Shown here in pieces: positions 1 to 11,880 of a stretch of 64,000 nt of DNA; positions within the stretch are counted from its first letter, which is position 1; every line of letters starts with the position of its first letter. This DNA comes from CAIWHR01 sp963734575 (GTDB lineage Bacteria; Pseudomonadota; Gammaproteobacteria; Burkholderiales; Casimicrobiaceae). Position numbers and translations under genes: made by a program. The notes beneath the pieces were generated by a model. That model saw nothing but the letters and a program-made list of their open reading frames with translations. It did not search any database and was not told the DNA's origin. The stretch is taken from contig CAVTHT010000015.1 in assembly GCA_963734575.1 (NCBI GenBank), forward strand, positions 248,001-312,000, given 5' to 3'.

Positions 1-133
1 GCGTGGCGCCGGAACCCACGGGAGGAACGCAGTTTTAGAAAACCAAGAAGGCGAGCCGCTCTGTATGCCGGGAGCGGGTTGGAAATGCCCGGAAAGTCGG
101 CACTTCGCTGCACCGTCTTATTGGAGCTAGAAC

Positions 134-2059
134 ATGCCCACCCTGATTGACGCGTTTCGCTCGAGCTACTCGGCGACGCAAGAGGAGGAAATGGCGCTCG
201 AGGATTACCTCGAGCTGTGCAAGCGGGACCCCTCCGCCTACGCCAGCGCCGCCGAGCGGATGCTCGCCGGCATCGGCGAACCCGAGCTCGTCGATACGCG
301 CAACGATCAGCGCCTCGGCCGCATCTTCGGCAACCGCACGATCCGCCGCTATCCCGCCTTCCAGGAGTTCTACGGGATGGAGGACGCGATCGAGCAGATC
401 GTCTCCTTCTTCAAGCACGCCGCGCAGGGCCTCGAGGAGAAGAAGCAGATCCTCTACCTGCTGGGGCCCGTCGGCGGCGGCAAGTCGTCGATCGCCGAAC
501 GCCTGAAGAGCGTGATGGAAACCCGGCCGATCTACGTGCTCAAGGGCTCGCCCGTCAACGAGTCGCCGCTCGGCCTCTTTCCGCCCGAGCGCTTCGCCGC
601 GGTGATGGAGAAGGACTTCGGCATTCCGCGGCGCTACCTCAACGGGATCATGTCGCCGTGGGCGATCAAGCGCCTGCACGAGTTCGGCGGCGACATCTCG
701 AAGTTCCGCGTCGTGCGGGTCAATCCCTCGGTGCTGCGCCAGATCGCGATCACCAAGACGGAGCCCGGCGACGAGAACAACCAGGACATCTCCTCGCTCG
801 TCGGCAAGGTCGACATCCGCAAGCTCGAGCACTACTCGCAGAACGACCCGGACGCCTACAGCTATTCCGGCGGACTGTGCCTCGCCAACCAGGGGCTGCT
901 CGAGTTCGTCGAGATGTTCAAGGCGCCGATCAAGATGCTGCACCCGCTGCTGACGGCGACCCAGGAAGGCAACTTCAAGGGCACCGAGGGCTTCTCGGCG
1001 ATCCCGTTCAACGGCGTGATCCTCGCCCACTCCAACGAGTCGGAGTGGCACAGCTTCCGCAACAACAAGAACAACGAGGCGTTCCTCGACCGGATCTTCG
1101 TCGTCAAGGTGCCGTACTGCCTGCGCGTGTCGGAGGAGGTGAAGATCTACGAGAAGCTCCTCGCCCATTCCTCGCTGTCCGGCGCGCCGTGCGCGCCCGG
1201 CACGCTGGACATGATGGCGCAGTTCTCGGTGCTGACCCGGCTCAAGGAGCCGGAGAACTCGAGCATCTACTCGAAGATGCGCGTGTACGACGGCGAGACG
1301 CTCAAGGACGTCGACCCCAAGGCCAAGACGCTGCAGGAATACCGCGACTACGCCGGCCCGGACGAAGGCATGACGGGCCTCTCGACGCGCTTCGCCTACA
1401 AGATCCTGTCGGCGGTGTTCAACCACGACCAGACCGAGATCGCCGCCAATCCCGTGCATCTCATGTACGTGCTGGAGCAGCGGCTCGCGCGCGAGGACCT
1501 TCCCGACGAGGCCCGCCGCCGCTACGTCGAGCACGTCAAGGGCTTCCTCGCGCCGCGCTACGCGGAGTTCATCGGCAAGGAGATCCAGACCGCCTACCTC
1601 GAGTCGTACACCGAGTACGGTCAGAACATCTTCGACCGTTACGTCACGTTCGCGGATTGCTGGATCCAGGAAGAGGACTACCGCGATCCGGAGACGGGCG
1701 AGCAGTTCGACCGCGCCGCGCTCAACGCCGAGCTCGAGAAGATCGAGAAGCCCGCCGGCATCGCCAACCCGAAGGACTTCCGCAACGAGATCGTCAACTT
1801 CGTGCTGCGCGCCCGCGCCAACAACAACGGCCGCAACCCGGCGTGGAACAGCTACGAGAAGCTGCGCGAGGTGATCGAGAAGAAGATGTTCTCGAACACC
1901 GAGGAGCTGCTGCCGGTGATCTCGTTCAATGCCAAGGCGTCGGCGGAGGAGAAGCAGAAGCACCAGAACTTCGTCGCCCGCATGGTGGCGAAGGGCTACA
2001 CGGAGAAGCAGGTGCGCTTGCTGGCGGAGTGGTACCTGCGCGTGCACAAGTCGTCCTGA
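134..2059 (+). CDS. prkA: PrkA family serine protein kinase
   Basis: A 641-residue protein matching the YeaG/PrkA family over its full length. The N-terminal half is an AAA+-type ATPase with a Walker A motif GPVGGGKS at residues 111-118. The C-terminal half corresponds to the kinase-related PrkA domain. It starts the classic stress operon prkA-yeaH-spoVR, with the next gene 18 bases downstream. In E. coli and Bacillus, PrkA/YeaG is a Ser/Thr kinase linked to nitrogen starvation, stationary phase and sporulation; a role in general stress adaptation here is inferred from family and context. The start at 134 gives a normal N-terminus; the preceding 133 bases are non-coding and may carry the promoter. 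Confidence 0.95.
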   Translation: MPTLIDAFRSSYSATQEEEMALEDYLELCKRDPSAYASAAERMLAGIGEPELVDTRNDQRLGRIFGNRTIRRYPAFQEFYGMEDAIEQIVSFFKHAAQGLEEKKQILYLLGPVGGGKSSIAERLKSVMETRPIYVLKGSPVNESPLGLFPPERFAAVMEKDFGIPRRYLNGIMSPWAIKRLHEFGGDISKFRVVRVNPSVLRQIAITKTEPGDENNQDISSLVGKVDIRKLEHYSQNDPDAYSYSGGLCLANQGLLEFVEMFKAPIKMLHPLLTATQEGNFKGTEGFSAIPFNGVILAHSNESEWHSFRNNKNNEAFLDRIFVVKVPYCLRVSEEVKIYEKLLAHSSLSGAPCAPGTLDMMAQFSVLTRLKEPENSSIYSKMRVYDGETLKDVDPKAKTLQEYRDYAGPDEGMTGLSTRFAYKILSAVFNHDQTEIAANPVHLMYVLEQRLAREDLPDEARRRYVEHVKGFLAPRYAEFIGKEIQTAYLESYTEYGQNIFDRYVTFADCWIQEEDYRDPETGEQFDRAALNAELEKIEKPAGIANPKDFRNEIVNFVLRARANNNGRNPAWNSYEKLREVIEKKMFSNTEELLPVISFNAKASAEEKQKHQNFVARMVAKGYTEKQVRLLAEWYLRVHKSS

Positions 2060-2077
2060 CGGGGACGGGGAGCACGC

Positions 2078-3337
2078 ATGGCCTACCTCATCGATCGCAG
2101 GCCAAACGCTCGCGGCAAGAGCGCGGTCAACCGCGAGCGCTTCCTGCGGCGCTACAAGGCCCAGATCCAGGAAGCGGTGAAGAAGATGGTCGGCGAGCGA
2201 CGGCTCGCCGACATGGAGCAGGGCGGGGAAGTGCGCATCCCGCGCAAGGACATCTCCGAGCCGTCGTTCGGCTTCGGTCGTGGCGGTGACCGGGAGTTCG
2301 TGCTGCCGGGCAACCGCGAGTACGTGGTCGGCGATCGCATCCCGCGGCCGAAGGGTGGCGGCGGGGGCGGCAGTGGCAGCCAGGGCGGCGATGGCGATAG
2401 CCAGGACGCCTTCCAGTTCTCGCTGTCGCGCGAGGAGTTCATGCAGATCTTCTTCGACGATCTGGAGCTCCCCAACCTCGCGCGCACCGAGCTTGGGCGC
2501 ACCGAGCGGCGCAAGAGCGTGCGCGCCGGCTACACCACTTCCGGCGCGCCGGCGAACCTGTCGGTGATGCGCACCCTCACCAACTCGCTCGCCCGGCGCA
2601 TCGCGCTGCGTGCGGGGCTCGCGCGCCAGCAGCAGCAGCTCGATTCCGAGTTCAAGGCGGCGAGCGCCCTCGGTGAAGCGGGCGCGGCGGCCGCGCTGCA
2701 TGTCGAGCTCGAGCGGGTCGAGCGCCGCCGCAACGCGCTGCCCTATCTCGAGGAGCTCGATCTGCGCTACCGCAATCGCGTGTGGCGCCCCGAGCCGATC
2801 GCGCGGGCGGTGATGTTCTGCCTGATGGACGTGTCGGCGTCGATGGACGAGGACAAGAAGGACCTCGCCAAGCGCTTCTTCACGCTGCTCTATCTCTTCC
2901 TCACGCGCAAGTACGCGGAGGTCGAGCTCGTGTTCATCCGGCACACCGACGACGCCGAGGAGGTCGACGAGGACACGTTCTTCCACGACACGCGCTCCGG
3001 CGGCACGGTGGTGTGCTCGGCCCTCGAGCTCGCGGCGAAGGTCCATGCCGACCGCTTCGCGTCGGGCTGGAACGTCTATGCGGCGCAGGCGTCCGACGGC
3101 GACGCGTTCGGCGCCGACCCGGCGCGCAGCGCGCGCTTCCTGCGCGAGCACCTGCTGCCGTCGATGCGCTACTACGCGTACCTCGAGCTCACCGAAGCGT
3201 CGAGCCGTGTCTCGAGCCTGTGGGCGGAGTACGAGCGCGTGGCCCTGGAGACGAAGAACTTCGCGATGCGCCGCGCGGCGGCGCGCGAGGAGATCTATCC
3301 CGTCTTCCGCGAGCTCTTCCGGAAGGACAAGCAATGA
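2078..3337 (+). CDS. yeaH: YeaH/YhbH family (DUF444) protein
   Basis: A 419-residue protein of the YeaH/YhbH family. It has a basic N-terminal region, a glycine/serine-rich linker at about residues 92-106, and a C-terminal von Willebrand A-like domain. The MIDAS-type metal motif DxSxS begins at Asp251. A GGGGAG-like ribosome binding site lies just before the ATG. The stop overlaps the start of spoVR by ATGA, so translation of the two is probably coupled. The family always travels with prkA and spoVR. Its biochemical role is not established; a scaffold or partner for the PrkA kinase is the usual proposal. Confidence 0.93.
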   Translation: MAYLIDRRPNARGKSAVNRERFLRRYKAQIQEAVKKMVGERRLADMEQGGEVRIPRKDISEPSFGFGRGGDREFVLPGNREYVVGDRIPRPKGGGGGGSGSQGGDGDSQDAFQFSLSREEFMQIFFDDLELPNLARTELGRTERRKSVRAGYTTSGAPANLSVMRTLTNSLARRIALRAGLARQQQQLDSEFKAASALGEAGAAAALHVELERVERRRNALPYLEELDLRYRNRVWRPEPIARAVMFCLMDVSASMDEDKKDLAKRFFTLLYLFLTRKYAEVELVFIRHTDDAEEVDEDTFFHDTRSGGTVVCSALELAAKVHADRFASGWNVYAAQASDGDAFGADPARSARFLREHLLPSMRYYAYLELTEASSRVSSLWAEYERVALETKNFAMRRAAAREEIYPVFRELFRKDKQ

Positions 3338-4822
3338 GCCCTATTTCGCACGGCGGCGACTGGGATTTCGATCTGCTCGAGCGCTACCACGCGGCGATCG
3401 CGCAGATCGCGGCGGAGTACGGCCTCGAGACGTACCCCAACCAGATCGAGATCATCACCTCGGAGCAGATGCTCGACGCCTACGCCACGACGGGACTGCC
3501 GGTCGGCTATCCGCACTGGTCGTACGGCAAGGAGTTCATCCGCAACGAGCAGGCGTACCGGCGCGGCATGCAGGGCCTCGCCTACGAGATCGTCATCAAC
3601 TCGAGCCCGTGCATCGCGTACCTCATGGAAGAGAACACCATGGCCACGCAGGCCCTGGTGATGGCGCACGCGTGCTACGGCCACAACTCCTTCTTCCGCG
3701 GCAACCATCTCTTCCGCCAGTGGACCGATGCGGAGTCGATCCTCGACTACCTCGTGTTCGCACGGCGCTTCGTGATGGAATGCGAGGAGCGCCATGGCGC
3801 ACCGGCCGTGGAGCAGGTGATCGATGCCTGCCATGCGCTGATGCCGCACGGCGTCGATCGCTACCGGCGCCCGCCGGCGCTGACGCTGAAGGCCGAGACG
3901 GCGCGACTCGCCGAGCGCGAAGCGCACCGCGAGCGCCATTTCAACGATCTCTGGCGCACGGTGCCTGAATTCGCCAGCACGCGCGCCGCGGAGCGCGCGG
4001 AATCGTTTCCGGGCGAGCCGCAGGAGAACATCCTCTATTTCGTCGAGAAGTATTCACCGCGGCTCGAGCCGTGGGAACGCGAGCTGGTGCGCATCGTGCG
4101 CAAGCTCGCGCAGTATTTCTATCCGCAGGGTCAGACCAAGCTGATGAACGAGGGCTGGGCGACGTTCTGGCACTACACGATCCTCAACCGCCTGCACGAG
4201 AAGGGACTCGTCGACGACGGCTTCATGCTCGAGTTCCTGAAGAGCCACACCAATGTCGTGGCGCAGCCGTCAGTACGACTCGCCGGCCTACAGCGGCATG
4301 AATCCGTATGCGCTGGGCTTCGCGATGTTCAGCGACATCCGTCGCATCTGCGAACGGCCGGACGCCGAGGACCGCGAGTGGTTCCCGCAGATCGCGGGCA
4401 GCGACTGGCACGCGACGCTCGATTTCGCGATGCGCAACTTCAAGGACGAGTCCTTCATCGCTCAATACCTCTCGCCGCGGCTCATCCGCGAGTTCCGCCT
4501 GTTCGCCGTCGCCGATCACGCGCGCGAGGATGCGCTGCAGGTCGACAGCATCCACGACGACGGCGGGTACCGCCGCGTGCGCAAGCTGCTGTCGCAGCAG
4601 CACGCGCAGGAGATCCGCGTGCCCGACGTGCAGGTGATCCGTTTCGACCGGCATGGCGATCGCTCCCTCACGTTGCGACACCTGCGCCGGCGCGGGCGGC
4701 CGCTGACCGACGCCGCTGCGCAGGTCGTGGCGCATCTGCGGCGGCTGTGGGGCTTCGCCGTGCGTCTCGAGACGTGGGAGGAAGACCGCCGGGTCGGCAA
4801 CGTCATGGAGTGTCCGGCGTAG
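3334..4822 (+). CDS. spoVR: SpoVR family protein (one frameshift)
   Basis: Third gene of the prkA operon, starting inside the yeaH stop (ATGA). The first 310 or so residues, with the typical PNQIEIITSEQMLDAY and HWSYGKEF segments, run in one frame. From about 4272 the conserved continuation (YDSPAYSGMNPYALGF onward) is in the next frame. Removing one base at 4272 restores a 495-residue protein, the normal length of the family. The single extra base is most simply an assembly error. SpoVR takes part in cortex formation in Bacillus; in Gram-negative bacteria it is part of the same stress module and its activity is unknown. Confidence 0.9.
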
Positions 4823-4879
4823 CGCCCGGAAGTTCGGCAGCGCCGTTCGCTGGCTTCGCGGACGGCGCCGCGGTTCGCC

Positions 4880-5079
4880 ATGTCACGGCTGCTCGTCACC
4901 CTCGGAGTCGTCCTGATCGTGGCCGGACTCGCCTGGCCGCTGATCGTGAAGCTGGGCCTCGGCCGCCTGCCGGGCGACTTCCGCATCGAGCGGGAAGGCT
5001 GGAGCTTCTACTTCCGCTGACGAGCGGGCTCATCGTGTCGGCCGTCGTCAGCCTGATCCTGTGGCTATGGCGTCGATGA
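4880..5079 (+). CDS. DUF2905 small membrane protein (one frameshift)
   Basis: A very short gene encoding two hydrophobic segments joined by the LGRLPGDFRIE loop that typifies DUF2905 proteins. The first segment and loop read from the ATG at 4880. The second segment (LTSGLIVSAVVSLILWLWRR) is in the next frame. Adding one base in the short C run near 5015 (ttccgctg to ttcccgctg) joins them into about 66 residues, the usual family size. This is one of only two deletion-type errors found in the window. It is an inner-membrane protein of unknown function. Confidence 0.75.
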
Positions 5080-5115
5080 TCCGGGTCGATCGACCGGCCC
5101 CGCGACCTTGATCAG

Positions 5116-6844
5116 CTACGAGAGCCGCTCCATCCGGCGGATGAGGATGTCGATCATGTCCTCGCCGTCCGGCGACGGCAACCGCCGGGCGCGCAGGTCG
5201 CGCACCGTGCCCGAGGACGCGACTGCGCGGTATTCGCTGCGGATCAGGATGCCCGCGATCGAGCGCTGCACGCTGAGCGAGCGGGTCGCGGCGAAGAGCT
5301 GCAGCAGGTCCGCGAGCAGGTCGGGGTCGCTCAGCTGGTGGCGTGCGAGCACGTCGAGGGCGCGCGCCTGGGCGTCCGACGGCGGCATCGCGGCGATGGC
5401 ATCCACCACACTGGCGCAGCTCCACGGGATCGCGCAGGGGCCGGTGCTGCAGGTACATCTCCGCCGCGGCCTGGTCGTCCTTGCGCAGGCTGGTCAGCGC
5501 CTGCAGCGTGCGTTCGTGGCCGTCGGGATCGCCGAGGCACGCCAGCACGGCGGCGTGGTCGGCACGATCCGTGGCCGCGCCGGTCGCGCGCAGCCGAGGC
5601 AGCTCGCCGGCGAGATCGCCGCCGGCGCCGAGGGCGCATGCGAGCCCGATATCTGCCGTGGGCACGGGCCGCCCGCCGAGGAGCTTCGCGACGAGGTCGA
5701 CATGCTCCGCGCGCTCCTCCTGCGCGCTCAGCCAGTCGAGCTTTCGCGCGACGGCAACCATGCGGGCACGCAACGCCGGCGCGTCGGCGTCGCGCGCGTA
5801 CGCCAGATAACGTTCCCGCGCCGGCCGGTCCGCGGCGATCGCACCGAGCGTCTGCGTGAACGCAGGTGCATTCGCTGCATCGGCGGGCAGCTTGGCGAGG
5901 AACCGCTCGATGTCGTCGAAGAAGAGGCGCACCTGTCCCGTGTCGCGATCGAGCAGCTCGCGGACGAACTGCAGCTTCTCGATCGGCGATATCCGCTCGT
6001 CGAGCAACGCGCAGGATTCGCTGCGGTAATCGGCATCGGCGTCGTCGTCGCTGAGGCCGCGCACCGCAACGAGCGAATGGGCGGAGAACTGGCTCAGCAG
6101 CTTGCGGCTGGGACGGCCGCGGCCGACCTCGCTACCGCGCGAGCCCTGAAAGTAGCGCCCGAGCAGCGGACCCGCCGTGGCCCCGAGCGGCGCCACGGAC
6201 GAGAAGCCGTAGATCACCGGTACGTCGGCGAACACGCGCCGCATCACGTCGCGGTTGGTGCGTCCGTAACGTTCGTTCAGGACGCTGGCCTTGCGTTCTG
6301 CATCACCGCGGGCCTTGCCTTCGCGCACGAGGCTGCGCACGACGTCACCCGACATGCTGCGGATGGGCTCGGGGCTCAGGGTCGTGCAGCCGAAGAGATA
6401 CACCTCCTGCAGGTTCTCGAACACGCCGGGGCACGATTCGCTGCACGCCGCGCGCTCGAGCTCCTCCACGGGAAGGAATTCCGCGACATCGAGACGATCG
6501 GAAAAGAAGTCCTGGCCGTTGAAGTGGCCCGACACCACCAGCACGTCGCAGTGGATATCCTTGCGGCACGCTGCAGCGAGCCAGTCGCGCTGCCCGGGCT
6601 GCACGAGCTCGACGAACTCGAACTCCGATGCCGGCAGGTACCGACGGAACGCATCCTTCTCGTCGGCGGAGTTGACCGTCATCGTGCAAACGGTGCGTTT
6701 CGCCGCCATCGCCGGCGCGGTGCCGGCGATCAGGGCCGCCATCGCGAGCAGCACGATGCCCCTACACACACCTGTCGACCAATGTTGCCGTTGCACCACT
6801 TGCGCCACCGTTTCCGTCACGTCGGTAAATTGTTCACGGCGCAC
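5116..6844 (-). CDS. Secreted protein with His/Cys (caspase-fold-like) N-domain and helical C-domain (one frameshift)
   Basis: About 575 residues after removing one extra base at 5410. A hydrophobic signal sequence lies near residues 28-48. It is followed by an alpha/beta region with two strand-ending motifs: CDVLVVSGHFNG, with His107, and EVYLFGCTTLS, with Cys153. This order and setting (hydrophobic strand then SGH; hydrophobic strand then C) is how clan CD peptidases (caspase, CHAT, separase) place their His/Cys dyad. The C-terminal 250 residues are a string of amphipathic helices of HEAT-like character. I do not recognise a named family. A peptidase function is a structural guess. The gene is divided from the upstream DUF2905 gene by convergent orientation and stands alone. 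Confidence 0.7.
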
Positions 6845-7003
6845 GCACGTTCACGCACGATGCATTCGAAACGTTGGGGCTCGCTCGCGAGACCGCAACG
6901 CGGCATGCAGCCGCAGCTCTGCGGTTGGCACTAAGCGAGAATCAAGCCACTCGGCGGACCGTCCTGCGTCGTCCCGCGTTGCGCGGCGACGATATCGACG
7001 CGC

Positions 7004-7873
7004 TCATGCCCGCGGCTGCGGGGGTCGAGGATCGGACAACGCGGCCACCAGCATGCCGAGGGCGTCGGCGCACGACGTCTGCACCTTGAACGCCAGGAGC
7101 GCATCGGCGCGCGTGCGCCCCCGATTGATCGCCGCGATGGGCTTGCCGAGCGCCGCCGCCCATTCGCAGATGCGGTATCCGGAGTACACCGTGAGCGAGG
7201 AACCGACGACGAGCATCGCATCGGCCTCTTCCAGCGCACTGCGTGCAGCATCGACGCGCCGTCGCGGAACGCCTTCGCCGAAGAACACCACGTCCGGCTT
7301 CAGGATGCCGCCGCAGCGCTCGCATTCCGGCACGTGCACGAAGTCGGCGCGCGTTTCCATGTGCGCATCGCCATCTGGCAGCGCCATGGCGTCGGCCGTG
7401 GCGCCGCCACCATGACCGACGAGCTGCGCCTGCAGCGTCCGCCGGTCGGATAGGTCACCACAGGCGATGCAGATCACCGTCGCGAGGTTGCCATGGAGCT
7501 CCAGGACCTCGTGCGAGCCGGCCTTCCCGTGCAAGCCGTCCACGTTCTGGGTGACGAGCGCCGTGACGCCGCCGAGCTGCTGCAACGCCGTGAGGGCATG
7601 GTGCGCGGGGTTGGGCGCCGCGGCATCGATCGCAGGCCAGCCGGCCGCGCTGCGCGCCCAGTACCGCCTGCGGGCTTCCGCGGAGCCCAGAAACTCGCGC
7701 AGCAGCATCGGGGCGGGGCCGTGATGCCATGCGCCCGCGTCGTCCCGGTAGCAGGGAATACCCGATTCCGTGCTGATGCCTGCCCCCGTAAGGACGAAGA
7801 GCCGCGGATGCCGGCGTACGAACGCAAGCAATGCGTCGTGCAGGGAAGCCGCAACATCCAAACTTTTCCGCAC
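7004..7873 (-). CDS. Sir2 family NAD-dependent protein deacylase
   Basis: A 289-residue sirtuin. The NAD-binding signature LTGAGISTESGIP, the TQNVDGLH motif and the catalytic-histidine motif ELHGN are all present. Two CxxC pairs (CIAC and CERC) form the structural zinc site. It removes acyl groups from lysines using NAD. I chose the GTG at 7873, because the reading frame further upstream loses similarity and crosses into the end of lon. It lies 47 bases downstream of lon on the same strand and may be read from the lon transcript. Confidence 0.88.
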   Translation of the reverse strand: MRKSLDVAASLHDALLAFVRRHPRLFVLTGAGISTESGIPCYRDDAGAWHHGPAPMLLREFLGSAEARRRYWARSAAGWPAIDAAAPNPAHHALTALQQLGGVTALVTQNVDGLHGKAGSHEVLELHGNLATVICIACGDLSDRRTLQAQLVGHGGGATADAMALPDGDAHMETRADFVHVPECERCGGILKPDVVFFGEGVPRRRVDAARSALEEADAMLVVGSSLTVYSGYRICEWAAALGKPIAAINRGRTRADALLAFKVQTSCADALGMLVAALSDPRPPQPRA

Positions 7874-7920
7874 CGAGCTATAGAAATTGCCGTGGTGCCG
7901 CGGGGTGGCAGGCCCCCGGC

Positions 7921-10311
<2,391 letters not shown>

Positions 10312-10322
10312 CGCGGCCACCG

Positions 10323-10724
10323 TCAGCCGACGCGCCGCAGCGCGATGACGAGGCAGCCGTCCGCGAGATCGCGGTGCAGGATCTCGTAGTGCCCCGCCGG
10401 CAGATCGATGCGACGCTCGAAGCGTCCGTAGGGAATCTCCAGGCGATGGATCGTCGAGCCGGCCTCCGCTCCGGGCGCCCGTCGTCCCAGCACGTGCAGG
10501 CTGCCGCCCTCGCTGCGCACTTCGATCGCCTCGGCGCGAACGCCGGGCAGGGCGACGCGGATGACGATCGTGCCGTCGCGCTCGACGACATCGACCGGCG
10601 GCTCCCAGCACGGGCCCGAGCGATTGAGCGCGAGGGTGAAGAATTGCCGATGCATGCGATCGGCTTCGCGCAGCAGCTCGATGGCGTCATCGAACAATGC
10701 CGAACCGGTGCCGCGTGTTGCCAT
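10323..10724 (-). CDS. Hsp20 / alpha-crystallin family small heat shock protein
   Basis: A 133-residue protein with an alpha-crystallin domain: PPVDVVERDGTIVIRVALPGV followed by LHVLGRR and the ERRIDLP strand. It lacks the usual C-terminal IxI extension in a clear form. The ATG at 10724 is chosen because a GGGAG ribosome binding site precedes it; a longer upstream reading frame exists but has no conserved content. It is an ATP-independent holdase. It sits immediately upstream of lon on the same strand, giving a chaperone-protease pair. Confidence 0.88.
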   Translation of the reverse strand: MATRGTGSALFDDAIELLREADRMHRQFFTLALNRSGPCWEPPVDVVERDGTIVIRVALPGVRAEAIEVRSEGGSLHVLGRRAPGAEAGSTIHRLEIPYGRFERRIDLPAGHYEILHRDLADGCLVIALRRVG

Positions 10725-10871
10725 GAGCGATGCTCCCTCGGATTGCAGGCGGCCGACCATTGCGCCGCGCATGCACCGCACGGCGTGCCGCCGTCGCCAG
10801 TATGCGCGCGTCCTCGATGCGACAGGCAGGGCCGCCAACCGTTCCGCGGCCATCCGCCGCGCGCGGGATGG

Positions 10872-11774
10872 TCAGCCTTCGAGCGTGCGGGTGACGTCGT
10901 CGAAAAGCTCGTCGACCGTGAGCTCGCGCGGCAGCAGGCGCTGGCGGCGCGCATAGTCGAGCGCCACCTCCAGGTTGCGCCGGTTCGCCTCGAAGCCGAA
11001 CGGATTGAGGTCGGGCCCCGCCGGTGGCGCTGTCGCGGCGCGGGCGCGGCGGCGGCTCTCCGCAAGGAGCCGGTACACCTCGCGGACGGCGTCGGGGCGC
11101 GCCTCGGCGAGCGTCTGCCGGACGACGACCATGTGATTGACCTGGATCGCGCCGTGGCGCCGATGCCACGCCCGCGCGGCGTCATCGGGATCAGGGATGA
11201 GCCGGCGCAGGCGCGGGTCGGGGAGGGTGGCGTCGGCCATGATCGCCGCATCCACGTCGCCCGCCAGCAGCATGTCGAGCATCGTGCGTCCCACCGGTGC
11301 CCGCTCGACGTTCGGAGGGTCGCGGAATTCGGCGACGTGCGGTTCCTCGAACGTGATCCAGCGCACGGCTGCAGGATCGATGCCGTAGTCCTCCGCGAGC
11401 ACGCCGCGCACCCATGCCGCGGTCGTCACGGAATACGCCCGGATGGCGACCCGTCGTCCGGCGAGATCGCGCGGCGCGAGCGCTCCGCGATCGGCGTTGA
11501 AGACGAGGAACGGATGCTGGAAGCGGGCGAGCACCACCGCGGGAAGCAGCACGAGCGGCTTGTCGTGCGCCTTTGCGATCAGGAACGTCATGAGCGCGAG
11601 CTCGGCGACGTCGAACTCGAGTGCGCGCACGACGCGCTGGAATGCCGTCGCGGGTCGCGCGACGTCGGCGAAGACGAGTTGCACGTCCGGTGACGACACC
11701 TCGCCACGCTTGAGCGCCGCAGTGACCGGATAGTCCCCGAGAAGGGTCGCGAGTTCGAGCGGACGGTCAGTCAT
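10872..11774 (-). CDS. 4,5-dihydroxyphthalate decarboxylase-like / periplasmic-binding-fold protein
   Basis: A 300-residue protein resembling the Pht5/4,5-dihydroxyphthalate decarboxylase-like family, which shares the type 2 periplasmic binding fold. Seen in the sequence are the opening LLGDYPVTAALKRGEV, the FPEFDVAEL-like segment (LEFDVAELALMTF) and the RVAIRAYSVTTAAWVRGVL segment. It has no signal peptide. It lies downstream of the beta-keto acid cleavage enzyme and a Bug protein on the same strand, so it may belong to an aromatic or keto acid pathway. Decarboxylase activity cannot be inferred from the fold alone; ligand binding is equally possible. Confidence 0.7.
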   Translation of the reverse strand: MTDRPLELATLLGDYPVTAALKRGEVSSPDVQLVFADVARPATAFQRVVRALEFDVAELALMTFLIAKAHDKPLVLLPAVVLARFQHPFLVFNADRGALAPRDLAGRRVAIRAYSVTTAAWVRGVLAEDYGIDPAAVRWITFEEPHVAEFRDPPNVERAPVGRTMLDMLLAGDVDAAIMADATLPDPRLRRLIPDPDDAARAWHRRHGAIQVNHMVVVRQTLAEARPDAVREVYRLLAESRRRARAATAPPAGPDLNPFGFEANRRNLEVALDYARRQRLLPRELTVDELFDDVTRTLEG

Positions 11775-11880
11775 GGCGATGGAGCCCGATGGTTGCGTTG
11801 CCCGATGGCAACGGTCCGGCGCAGCGGCAGCACCGCAGCCGGAATGCAGCTACCGTGCCGCGGCCGTGCGGTCGTGAGCG

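Noticed and set aside
99..118. Possible sigma-54 promoter (GGCAC...TGCA) before prkA, attractive because yeaGH is sigma-54 dependent in E. coli.
   Set aside because: The spacing between the GG and GC elements is one base short of the required ten, and the first T is a C.
35..3334. A 1099-codon open frame on the minus strand opposite prkA and yeaH.
   Set aside because: It is a high-GC shadow frame, rich in Arg, Ala, Leu and His, with no domain; the plus-strand genes are well-known families.
6911..6924. Inverted repeat CCGCAG-CT-CTGCGG as a terminator for the sirtuin or the His/Cys gene.
   Set aside because: The loop is only two bases, no T run follows, and both flanking genes run in the same direction, so no clear role can be given.
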